Under the pieces are notes generated by a model, which did no database searches, was not told the DNA's origin, and saw only the letters and a list, made by a program, of their open reading frames with translations. Shown piece by piece: positions 28,054 through 34,260 of a stretch of DNA of 34,260 bases. This stretch comes from a virus. Location of the stretch: positions 1 to 34,260 of IMG/VR virus record IMGVR_UViG_3300010157_000147, one strand, 5' to 3'. The translations under genes and the position numbers were made by a program. The first letter of the stretch is position 1. Each line of letters opens with the position of its first letter.

Positions 28054-28060
28054 CTAAATA
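28054..28060 (+). promoter_or_regulatory. candidate T4-type late promoter box, unit 4
   Basis: CTAAATA, 23 bases before the ATG at 28084, with AGGGGT (28071-28076) between. It occupies the only sizeable gap in the fibre cluster. Confidence 0.68.
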
Positions 28061-28083
28061 CTAATAGTTAAGGGGTAGAACGA

Positions 28084-29592
28084 ATGTCGTACAGCATTAA
28101 TAGATATAATGGAACAATAGTGTCCGTCGTTGAAGACGGCACCATCGATAATACGCTTGATATTAAACTTATCGGCAAAAATTATGCTGGTTATGGCGAA
28201 GTCCAAAACGAAAATTTTGTACATTTACTAGAACACTTCGCAGGCCCAACAGAACCTTCTCGCAGAATTACTGGTCAAATTTGGTATAATAGTGACTCTA
28301 AGAAATTACAGTATTATACTGCTACTGGTGCTACTGGGTGGAAAACAACAGGCGGTGCTGAAACCGGTCCCACTCCCCCAACTAGCCCCACATTAGGAGA
28401 TTTCTGGTGGGACACTGCTAATGATCAACTGTTTTCATGGAGCGGAACACAATTTATTTTAGTTGGCCCACAAGGAGTTTCAGGTAGCGGAACTACGCAA
28501 CTGAAATCTCGCAGTGTTAAAGCAGCTCCTGGTGGCATAGTTGGCGGCACGTATGTTCCAATTATTCAAGCCATTGTTGATGACTCTACGATATATATTA
28601 TTTCTAAAACTTCATTTGAAATTGACCAAACAGTTCCCGGGAACACAATTGCAGGCTTTGGAATTATCAAAGCCGGTATCACATTAAAAGATACTAACAA
28701 TGCAGAAGGTGTAACTACTTCAGCAACTGAAGTTTTCCATGGAACTGCTACTAATGCATTGGCGTTAGGTGGCGTTACCGCTAACGATTTTCTTGCTATT
28801 TTAAATTACGATTTTACACCGGCAGCTGATCCTGTACTGTTTAATAGTGGCGGATTTACTGTTGGTGGCACAAGTGGTGCTGGCGTTAATACACTAACAG
28901 TTAATATTAATTCAAGTAATCCAGTATTTAAATCAGCAACTTCATTAATGTCTTTTCAGACAACTTCGGGATCAGTTAAGACTCCGTTGACGTTGTCTTC
29001 TAATAACATTTTGCCAGGTGCTGATAGCGTATCTAACATTGGCTCTGCTAGTTTTAAATATGCTACAGTATATGCAACATCGTTTAACGGTCCGGCTACT
29101 CAAGCAGATTCTCTTAGTGTTGGCGGCAATTATCAAGTAGCTAGCACCTCAGCTGGCGTAAACACAGTAGCTGCGCGAGACAATTCTGGAAACTTAACAG
29201 CCAATGTGTTTAATGGTACAGCTACCGCAGCTCGTTATGCTGACTTGGCTGAAAAATACTTGGCTGATGCAGAATATGAAGTTGGTACAGTTGTTATGAT
29301 AGGCGGCGAAACTGAAGTTACCGCAGCACAAGTTGGATTCCGTGCAATTGGTGCAGTATCTGCTAATCCTGCACATTTAATGAATAGCGAATTAGCAGGC
29401 GGCACGGCAGTTGCGTTAAAAGGACGAGTTCCAATTAAAGTAACAGGATCAGTTATTAAAGGTCAACGTTTAGTTGCTGGCCCAAACGGCACTGCTCAAG
29501 CAGCCATGGGAAATACTGCAGATGTGTTTGCAATTGCATTAGAAAGCAGTGACGACACTGGAGTTAAACTAGTCGAAGCACTAGTATTATAA
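28084..29592 (+). CDS. tail fibre paralogue 3 (shared N-terminal module, distinct C-terminal domain)
   Basis: A 502-residue fibre. Residues 1-135 carry the shared module (LIGKNYAGYGEVQNENFVHL, GQIWYNSDSKKLQYY, GDFWWDTANDQLFSWSG). The middle (about 210-370) is Ser/Thr/Gly-rich with VSNIGSASFKYATVYATSF, a pattern found before fibre tips. From about 382 a different domain starts, ARYADLAEKYLADAEYEVG, followed by beta-rich text to the end; I associate this ending with fibres of aquatic T4-like phages. It has its own late-type box and ribosome site, unlike copy 2. The next gene begins nine bases after its stop. A host-recognition role is inferred from family and location. Confidence 0.75.
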   Translation: MSYSINRYNGTIVSVVEDGTIDNTLDIKLIGKNYAGYGEVQNENFVHLLEHFAGPTEPSRRITGQIWYNSDSKKLQYYTATGATGWKTTGGAETGPTPPTSPTLGDFWWDTANDQLFSWSGTQFILVGPQGVSGSGTTQLKSRSVKAAPGGIVGGTYVPIIQAIVDDSTIYIISKTSFEIDQTVPGNTIAGFGIIKAGITLKDTNNAEGVTTSATEVFHGTATNALALGGVTANDFLAILNYDFTPAADPVLFNSGGFTVGGTSGAGVNTLTVNINSSNPVFKSATSLMSFQTTSGSVKTPLTLSSNNILPGADSVSNIGSASFKYATVYATSFNGPATQADSLSVGGNYQVASTSAGVNTVAARDNSGNLTANVFNGTATAARYADLAEKYLADAEYEVGTVVMIGGETEVTAAQVGFRAIGAVSANPAHLMNSELAGGTAVALKGRVPIKVTGSVIKGQRLVAGPNGTAQAAMGNTADVFAIALESSDDTGVKLVEALVL

Positions 29593-29601
29593 GGATAAAA
29601 C

Positions 29602-30495
29602 ATGTCAGCAGGGCAAGGTCAAATAATTGAAAAAGCTGATTACGATACTATTAAAGCTAAAGTTGATTTAGTTTTAGGTACGGGATCAGGACAAACAGGA
29701 TACGGTCAAACTATTACTTCGCCAGCAGTTACTGCTGGTGCTGTAATATACGCCCAACAATGGCTTTATTTAAGAAATGATATGGTAAAGTGTCGCCAAC
29801 ACCAAACTGGTGCATCTGTAGGTACAGGTAGTGCAACAGATGGAGCAAACTTATTAGTACCATCAAGCGGAGCTTCAATTACAGAAGCATTACGTAATCA
29901 ATTTAATCTATTTTCAAATACAATCACCTCAGATAAATTCTCAATTGGTGCTGGACAATATTCTGGTGAGGGATTAATTACTGGAACCTATTCTTCGGCA
30001 TGGAACGGAACATTAACACATACTGTTACAGTCTCAAGTACTGCTGATAACATGCGATATTTTTTCAATGCTGGCGGCAAGATTCGTGTATCTGCTAACC
30101 GTTCCGGCGGCACATCTAGTAGCAAGAATACTACTTGGGACACCATGTTTAGTCAGATGGGCGAATTCCAGATGGATTATACCCAGACAACATTTACTGG
30201 TGCAGCAACGGGTTCTGCAATAGGTTGGTTTGATCTTACTACATCAAATCAGCTAGTTGGACAAAAAAGTGCTCCGTCAGGTTCTTATGCAGAAAATAGA
30301 TACTACATCTATGCTCGTCGAGATGCAGGATCAACTCAGTTGATTTTAACAATTCAGTTTCAAGACAATGACGTTGGCGATCCAAACTTTGACGAAAATG
30401 TTGACGGCACATTAAACAGTGTTATCAGTCAATACCGCCCGTCCGGTGCAAACGTATCAGTAACAGCACCTACTGCTAGTCAGTCAATATCGTAA
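29602..30495 (+). CDS. virion structural protein, function unknown
   Basis: A 297-residue protein of a type I have seen beside fibre genes in aquatic T4-like phages but cannot name. The N-terminal part has KVDLVLGTGSGQTGYGQTI (about 20-40) and YLRNDMVKCRQHQTG (about 57-71). Next come NQFNLFSNTITSD and a Gly/Ser/Thr-rich beta region with FNAGGKIRVSANRSGG (about 154-170). The C-terminus is beta-rich up to a Ser/Thr tail. There is no signal peptide or transmembrane segment. AAGGAT precedes the ATG, nine bases after the fibre 3 stop, so it is probably translated from the same late message. It could be a fibre-tip or fibre-connector protein; this is contextual only. Confidence 0.6.
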   Translation: MSAGQGQIIEKADYDTIKAKVDLVLGTGSGQTGYGQTITSPAVTAGAVIYAQQWLYLRNDMVKCRQHQTGASVGTGSATDGANLLVPSSGASITEALRNQFNLFSNTITSDKFSIGAGQYSGEGLITGTYSSAWNGTLTHTVTVSSTADNMRYFFNAGGKIRVSANRSGGTSSSKNTTWDTMFSQMGEFQMDYTQTTFTGAATGSAIGWFDLTTSNQLVGQKSAPSGSYAENRYYIYARRDAGSTQLILTIQFQDNDVGDPNFDENVDGTLNSVISQYRPSGANVSVTAPTASQSIS

Positions 30496-30506
30496 CTCTA
30501 AACTTC

Positions 30507-30535
30507 TTGACAAGCTAATTACTATACTGTATAGT
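30507..30535 (+). promoter_or_regulatory. sigma70-type promoter for the glycosyltransferase block
   Basis: TTGACA (30507-30512), a 17-base spacer and TATAGT (30530-30535), one mismatch from consensus. The expected start is near 30542, a few bases before the GGAGG ribosome site of the 115-aa gene. No late-type box is seen in this gap, in contrast to the structural units. Confidence 0.8.
30521..30535. repeat. 15-bp palindrome overlapping the -10 box (operator candidate)
   Basis: ACTATAC T GTATAGT: two perfect 7-base arms around one central base. The right arm contains the -10 hexamer, so a dimeric protein bound here would block the promoter. The site is seen; any regulator is unknown and not in the window. 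Confidence 0.6.
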
Positions 30536-30554
30536 AAAAGCTCTGGAGGTTACT

Positions 30555-30902
30555 GTGGACGAACGATTAGAAAAAGCATTTCAAACAGCCAATTATATGA
30601 CCACGTTGAGCAATCAACGTAAGGTTATTCTTGAAGAATTTCAACAAAGTCTTATCTATTATTTTCAAGGTGCAAGTTTCACAATTGATAGAAACTTAAT
30701 TACCTTTATTGGCACACTTGTTACTCGTGAAACTACAGTAGCCGTAGTACTTGACGATAATAACATTCCCGTAGAAATCCCCGATTTAAAATTATTTTTA
30801 GACGAGATTATTTCTATCTACTTTAGTGCAACCAACGACTATTTGGTAAAGTACAATCAAATTAAAACCAAACGCCGTGTTGGCGATTTAATGGCCCTAT
30901 GA
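30555..30902 (+). CDS. small conserved phage protein, function unknown
   Basis: A 115-residue protein starting at GTG, chosen because GGAGG (30545-30549) lies five bases upstream and the frame opens there (MDERLEKAF). It begins with a helix-rich stretch (about 1-38: ANYMTTLSNQRKVILEEFQQSL), then strands around FTIDRNLITFIGTLV, a DDNNIPVEIPDL segment, and a C-terminal helix with YFSATNDYLVKYNQIKTKRR. It resembles small proteins found near fibre genes of aquatic T4-like phages; no function is known to me. It is first in the unit behind the sigma70-type promoter and overlaps the first glycosyltransferase-like gene (ATGA), so it may work with those enzymes. Confidence 0.6.
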   Translation: MDERLEKAFQTANYMTTLSNQRKVILEEFQQSLIYYFQGASFTIDRNLITFIGTLVTRETTVAVVLDDNNIPVEIPDLKLFLDEIISIYFSATNDYLVKYNQIKTKRRVGDLMAL

Positions 30903-31738
30903 CACGTGGCGTATTAATATTTGCGCAAAATAATGCAGAGATTGACTATGCAAAGATATCTTTGTTTGCCGCCAAACGAGTAAAAGAATATCTAGGAGTA
31001 CCTGTTAGTTTAGTTACAGATAGCGCAAGCTGGCTTAAACAAAGTCAGCCAGATGCCGAACAAGTGTTTGATCAAATCATAGAAATATGGACAGAAACAC
31101 ATCAGACTAAAAAATTCTATGACGGATCGCTGGCTGTAAAAACGTTAACATGGAAAAACTTATCACGTGTTGATTGTTGTTTTTTGTCTCCCTATGATGA
31201 GACGCTAGTTATTGACAGTGATTTCATTATTAGCAGCCCTACATTAATGAATATATGGGATAATCAAAACGATTTCTTAATATATAAAGATAGTTTTGAT
31301 CTAGCTAGCTGGCGCGATGACCGCAGTTTTAGATATTTAAATCAACATTCTATTCCGTTCTATTGGGCCACTGCATTTTATTTTAAAAAGACCGCAGCTA
31401 CATGGGCGTTCTTTGATCTAATTAAAAACATTAAATTAAATTGGAATTATTATAGATTGTTGTATAATATAGACTCTACAGTATTTCGAAATGACTTTGC
31501 GTTCAGCATTGCTATACATATGATGGGTGAAGATTTTGCAACGCCGTTGCCCGGAAAAATGAACTACATTTTAGATAGAGATATTTTGTTAGATATAGAC
31601 AATTCTAAATTAACATTTTTAGTTGAAAGGAAAAATTTTAACGGAGAATACACAGCAGTTAAGACCAGCAATCTAGATGTACATGTTATGAACAAATATA
31701 GTCTTACTCGTTGTATTGACGGAGTAGTAAATGAGTAA
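30899..31738 (+). CDS. GT-A-fold glycosyltransferase-like protein 1
   Basis: A 279-residue protein resembling nucleotide-sugar transferases of the GT8-like type. The N-terminus forms a Rossmann-like start (GVLIFAQNNAEIDYAKISLF; VPVSLVTDS), and a hydrophobic strand leads into a DxD motif, SPYDETLVIDSDF (Asp106, Asp108), the expected metal and sugar-nucleotide site. Downstream text has FYWATAFYFKKT (about 158-170), similar to the acceptor-side region of the next gene (LYSGMCYFKKS). It overlaps the upstream gene by ATGA and the downstream gene by eight bases. The donor sugar and acceptor cannot be read from the sequence. Virion fibre, host surface or phage DNA decoration are all possible. Confidence 0.65.
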   Translation: MTRGVLIFAQNNAEIDYAKISLFAAKRVKEYLGVPVSLVTDSASWLKQSQPDAEQVFDQIIEIWTETHQTKKFYDGSLAVKTLTWKNLSRVDCCFLSPYDETLVIDSDFIISSPTLMNIWDNQNDFLIYKDSFDLASWRDDRSFRYLNQHSIPFYWATAFYFKKTAATWAFFDLIKNIKLNWNYYRLLYNIDSTVFRNDFAFSIAIHMMGEDFATPLPGKMNYILDRDILLDIDNSKLTFLVERKNFNGEYTAVKTSNLDVHVMNKYSLTRCIDGVVNE

Positions 31739-32555
31739 AGGATTTTTAGTACTTGCTCAGAATAGTGATGTTGACTATGTACGTCAAGCATATGCACTAG
31801 CGTTAAGCATTAAAGCGACTCAGCCTACTATTAATAATGTTAGCATTATTACTAATGATATGTTGCCAGCAGGATTTTCTAAAGCATTTGACAAAGTTAT
31901 TCCAATCTACTTTGGAGACTCGGCTGCAAACAGTGCATGGAAAGTAGAAAACAGATGGAAACTGTACAGATCAAGTCCGTACGACGAAACTATTGTATTA
32001 GATGCAGATATGCTAGTATTAGATAATATAGAACATGTTTGGAAATTTGCCAGCGAACGAAATTTGTGTTTTACTTCATCAGTTACAGATTATAAATCTC
32101 GTATAGTTGTTGACGACACATATAGAAAAATGTTTGTAGCTAACGATTTACCAAACTTATATTCTGGAATGTGTTATTTTAAAAAATCTCAACTTGCAGA
32201 GGACTTTTTTAAACTGCTAGAATTTATTACTAATAATTGGAATAAAGTCTTCTATGACGCTGCGCCTAAAAACATGCAGAACTTTTATAGCTTTGATGTC
32301 TCAGTGGCCATTGCTGCCAAGTTAATGGGCATTGACGATATTGTTACACATAAACATAGCCCATTTACTTTCACACACCTAAAGCCAGCATTACAAGGTT
32401 GGGATCCAATTCCACAATCTTGTCTAAGCCAACTATTGATAAATTTTACAGACTCTAGAGAATTATATCTAAATAATTTTAGACAACGAGGAGTGTTTCA
32501 TTATGTAGAGGATGCATTCCTTACTGATGAAATTATTAAAAAATTAAATGTATAA
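31731..32555 (+). CDS. GT-A-fold glycosyltransferase-like protein 2 (paralogue of protein 1)
   Basis: A 274-residue paralogue of the preceding gene. Matching elements in the same order: GFLVLAQNSDVDYVRQAYAL (N-terminal strand and helix), VSIITND, SSPYDETIVLDADML with DxD at Asp91/Asp93, and LYSGMCYFKKS. The C-terminal part has THKHSPFTFTHLKPALQGWD (about 204-225), which could line the acceptor site. The pair probably arose by tandem duplication followed by strong divergence. It starts within the end of the preceding gene with GGAG upstream and overlaps the next gene by eight bases. Enzyme class is inferred from motif order; the sugar is unknown. Confidence 0.68.
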   Translation: MSKGFLVLAQNSDVDYVRQAYALALSIKATQPTINNVSIITNDMLPAGFSKAFDKVIPIYFGDSAANSAWKVENRWKLYRSSPYDETIVLDADMLVLDNIEHVWKFASERNLCFTSSVTDYKSRIVVDDTYRKMFVANDLPNLYSGMCYFKKSQLAEDFFKLLEFITNNWNKVFYDAAPKNMQNFYSFDVSVAIAAKLMGIDDIVTHKHSPFTFTHLKPALQGWDPIPQSCLSQLLINFTDSRELYLNNFRQRGVFHYVEDAFLTDEIIKKLNV

Positions 32556-33165
32556 TCCAGAAGAAGACGTTATACCCTACGAGCTAATAGCTAAGTCGTT
32601 AGCATTGAGTACTGTAGTATTACCTTATCGAGTGTACTTTGATAAAGATACCGGAGATATTTTAAGTGTTACAAATGAAGCCAGTACTCAGTATGACTAT
32701 TTTGTAGAATTTGAGTTTGATATTGTTAAAGACTTTTTGAATGGTGTTAGCCAATTTAAAGATTTTCAAATTACGTTTATTGACCAAAATACACCAAGAA
32801 TTGTTTCTAAGTACGAAGATGATATTACAGCAGTATTTTTAACTCAAGCACCGTTAGTAACAAACTGGGACAGTATGTTTACTATTGAAAATTATCCTAC
32901 ATTTAAAAAATGGGGATTTCAAATACGTAACGATCAACGAGAAATATTAAAAAAATATAACCTTAATACTACACTTGAGATTTATGTAATCGACAAACGT
33001 AACATGAATTTTATCTATAGAACTATTAAAATTTCAATAAATGAATTAATTAAAAAAGATAGAGAAATTGTGTATTACCATTCTGACAAAGAAGGTGATA
33101 TCAATAATACAGTAGTGTATGTTAAACAATTCTTCTCATCAGTTGGACATTATATAATACCATGA
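32548..33165 (+). CDS. protein of unknown function in the glycosyltransferase block
   Basis: A 205-residue protein I do not recognise. It opens with a helix (YELIAKSLALSTV), then YRVYFDKDTGDILSVTNE (about 27-44), alternating strands and helices (VEFEFDIVKDFLNGV), WDSMFTIENYPTFKKWGFQI (about 110-129) and a strand-rich end with EIYVIDKRNMNFIYRTI. There is no DxD, signal peptide or membrane helix. It has no clear Shine-Dalgarno, overlaps the preceding stop by eight bases and the next start by four (ATGA), and so is probably made by translational coupling. Its place between transferase-like genes suggests a related job but does not show it. Confidence 0.5.
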   Translation: MYNPEEDVIPYELIAKSLALSTVVLPYRVYFDKDTGDILSVTNEASTQYDYFVEFEFDIVKDFLNGVSQFKDFQITFIDQNTPRIVSKYEDDITAVFLTQAPLVTNWDSMFTIENYPTFKKWGFQIRNDQREILKKYNLNTTLEIYVIDKRNMNFIYRTIKISINELIKKDREIVYYHSDKEGDINNTVVYVKQFFSSVGHYIIP

Positions 33166-34073
33166 CACAAACAGTTAAAATTTTAGATTACGATATTATC
33201 TATCTCAGCTACGATGAACCGAACGCTGAAAAAAATTATGCAGATCTGTTAAAAAAAGTGCCTTGGGCAAAACGTGTACACGGAGTTAAAGGTAGTGATG
33301 AAGCACATAAAGCCTGCGCTCGATTAAGTGATACCGATCGATTTGTTACAGTAGATGGTGACAATACAGTACGAGAAGATTTCCTAAATCAAGAAATTGA
33401 TTTTGATGAACATAAAGATTTATCAAAGTGTGTTATTAGCTGGGCAGGATACAATGTAGTCAACGGACTTATGTACGGTAATGGCGGATTAAAGTTATGG
33501 CCTAAGCAGTACGTATTAGACATGAAAACGCACGAAAACGCACCCGCTGATGATCCTAATGCACAAGTAGACTTCTGCTGGGATGCAGAGTACATACAGA
33601 TGAATAGTTGCTTTAGTGATGTGTATAATAATGCAAGTCCGTTTCAAGCATGGAGAGCTGGATTTCGTGAAGGTGTAAAAATGTCACTAGAGCGCGGAGT
33701 TAAAACAGCCAACAAAGAATTTAAGAAAGAAATTCATTGGAAGAACTTAGATCGTTTGCGAGTTTGGCTGAATGTTGGAGCTGACTCAACAAACGGACTA
33801 TGGGCTATTTTAGGAGCCCGCCACGGATGCTACATGACCAACTGCACTGATTGGGACTATGTACAGGTTAGAGATTTTGATTACCTTACTAGTCTCTGGC
33901 ACAATGACGTGGAGCATTTGAACGTTGAAGACTCTATTAAGACCTATGGTGTTAGCTTAAAAAACGCACTCGATCTTGAGATAGCAACATTAGATGCAGA
34001 TGCTAGTAAATTTTTTAAATCAGTGCACCTTAACCAATATCGTAAAGGTAGTGGATTTCTGGATAAAGAATAA
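33162..34073 (+). CDS. glycosyltransferase-like protein 3 (SYDEPNAE family)
   Basis: A 303-residue protein with a glycosyltransferase-like front end: YDIIYLSYDEPNAEKNYADL (about 10-29), AKRVHGVKGSDEAHKACARL (about 36-55) and FVTVDGDNTV with a DGD motif at Asp65/Asp67. The remainder is unusual for small transferases: CVISWAGYNVVNGLMYGNGG (about 90-109), LWPKQYVLDM and VDFCWDAEYIQMN, which could form an acceptor pocket. The pattern is one I associate with cyanophage-type hypothetical proteins. It is not close in sequence to transferases 1 and 2. The stop overlaps the next start (TAATG). Activity and substrate are inferred only. Confidence 0.62.
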   Translation: MTQTVKILDYDIIYLSYDEPNAEKNYADLLKKVPWAKRVHGVKGSDEAHKACARLSDTDRFVTVDGDNTVREDFLNQEIDFDEHKDLSKCVISWAGYNVVNGLMYGNGGLKLWPKQYVLDMKTHENAPADDPNAQVDFCWDAEYIQMNSCFSDVYNNASPFQAWRAGFREGVKMSLERGVKTANKEFKKEIHWKNLDRLRVWLNVGADSTNGLWAILGARHGCYMTNCTDWDYVQVRDFDYLTSLWHNDVEHLNVEDSIKTYGVSLKNALDLEIATLDADASKFFKSVHLNQYRKGSGFLDKE

Positions 34074-34260
34074 TGTACGATATAGTATTTTACAATTCTA
34101 AACCTCTACCTGAAGAGCGTCAAACGTTTTTAACAGAAAAATATCCTCACGCTAAATTTGTAGAGTTTGACAACACACTAACTAATACTGCTAACTTGGC
34201 TAAGAAAAATGTTCTTACTAAATTCTTTTGGTTTATAGATTCAAGTTATGAATTTTTAGA
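34073..34260 (+). CDS. possible fourth glycosyltransferase-like protein, 3' end outside window
   Basis: The first 62 residues of a gene that runs off the right edge. MYDIVFYNSKPLPEERQTFL and KYPHAKFVEFDNT parallel the YDIIYLSYDEP and VPWAKRVHGVKG segments of the preceding protein. LTKFFWFIDSSYEFL aligns where that protein has TVDGDN. The position of the DxD is DSS (Asp56), so the second acidic residue is not present in this alignment. It starts in a TAATG overlap and is part of the same operon. It may be a non-catalytic relative or a transferase using another metal site. Confidence 0.5.
   Translation, partial: MYDIVFYNSKPLPEERQTFLTEKYPHAKFVEFDNTLTNTANLAKKNVLTKFFWFIDSSYEFL

Noticed and set aside
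30481-30506. Terminator after the last structural gene
   Set aside because: No GC-rich stem with a T-run is present before the sigma70-type promoter; read-through from the late unit is likely.
32469-32475. CTAAATA near the end of the second glycosyltransferase gene
   Set aside because: It is inside a coding region, 72 bases before the next start and with no gap or suitable leader; probably chance in AT-rich DNA.
1-34260. tRNA genes, CRISPR arrays, insertion sequences or introns
   Set aside because: No clover-leaf, regular spaced repeat, transposase or homing endonuclease signal was seen; coding sequence fills nearly the whole window.

Overview
The window is a contiguous piece of a T4-like contractile-tailed phage (myovirus), probably from the broad aquatic T4-like group whose baseplate genes resemble those of cyanophages and pelagiphages. 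The evidence is the gene content and order: a late sigma factor (gp55-like) and an Mre11-type nuclease (gp47-like) on the minus strand, then on the plus strand a baseplate block (gp48/54-like, gp53-like, a large hub candidate, gp5-like, gp25-like, gp6-like, a giant wedge-region protein), tail-fibre genes and a run of glycosyltransferase-like genes. The DNA is AT-rich and tightly packed. No gap exceeds about 75 bases, and I see no tRNA, CRISPR array, insertion sequence or integrase. The host cannot be named from this window.

Layout. Positions 1-1266 (minus): gp55 then gp47, read leftwards from a textbook sigma70-type promoter (TTGACA, 17 nt, TATAAT). Positions 1342-7285 (plus): tube cap/initiator, gp53, hub candidate, gp5 spike, gp25. 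Positions 7335-24202: gp6 and a 4,472-residue protein carrying many tail-fibre-like modules, a cupredoxin-like domain without copper ligands and an apparent seven-bladed propeller. Positions 24226-30495: a small structural protein, three fibre proteins sharing one N-terminal module (the first with a tail-collar domain), and a further structural protein. Positions 30555-34260: a small conserved protein, two related GT-A-like glycosyltransferases, an unknown protein, a third glycosyltransferase-like protein and the start of a fourth.

Regulation read from the sequence: four (C/A)TAAATA boxes, close to the T4 late box TATAAATA, lie 20-23 nt before the first gene of four structural units. This matches the presence of a gp55-type late sigma factor. 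In contrast, the gp55 gene and the glycosyltransferase block each have a near-consensus sigma70 promoter, and each promoter overlaps a palindrome. The simplest model is that host polymerase makes gp55/gp47 and the sugar-transfer genes, and gp55-directed polymerase then makes the tail parts. Within units, genes are joined by TAATG or ATGA overlaps, suggesting translational coupling.

The points most worth following are the giant protein and its embedded propeller, the glycosyltransferase cassette with its own promoter/palindrome, the divergent early/late promoter between gp55 and the tail genes, and the large insertion in gp55.
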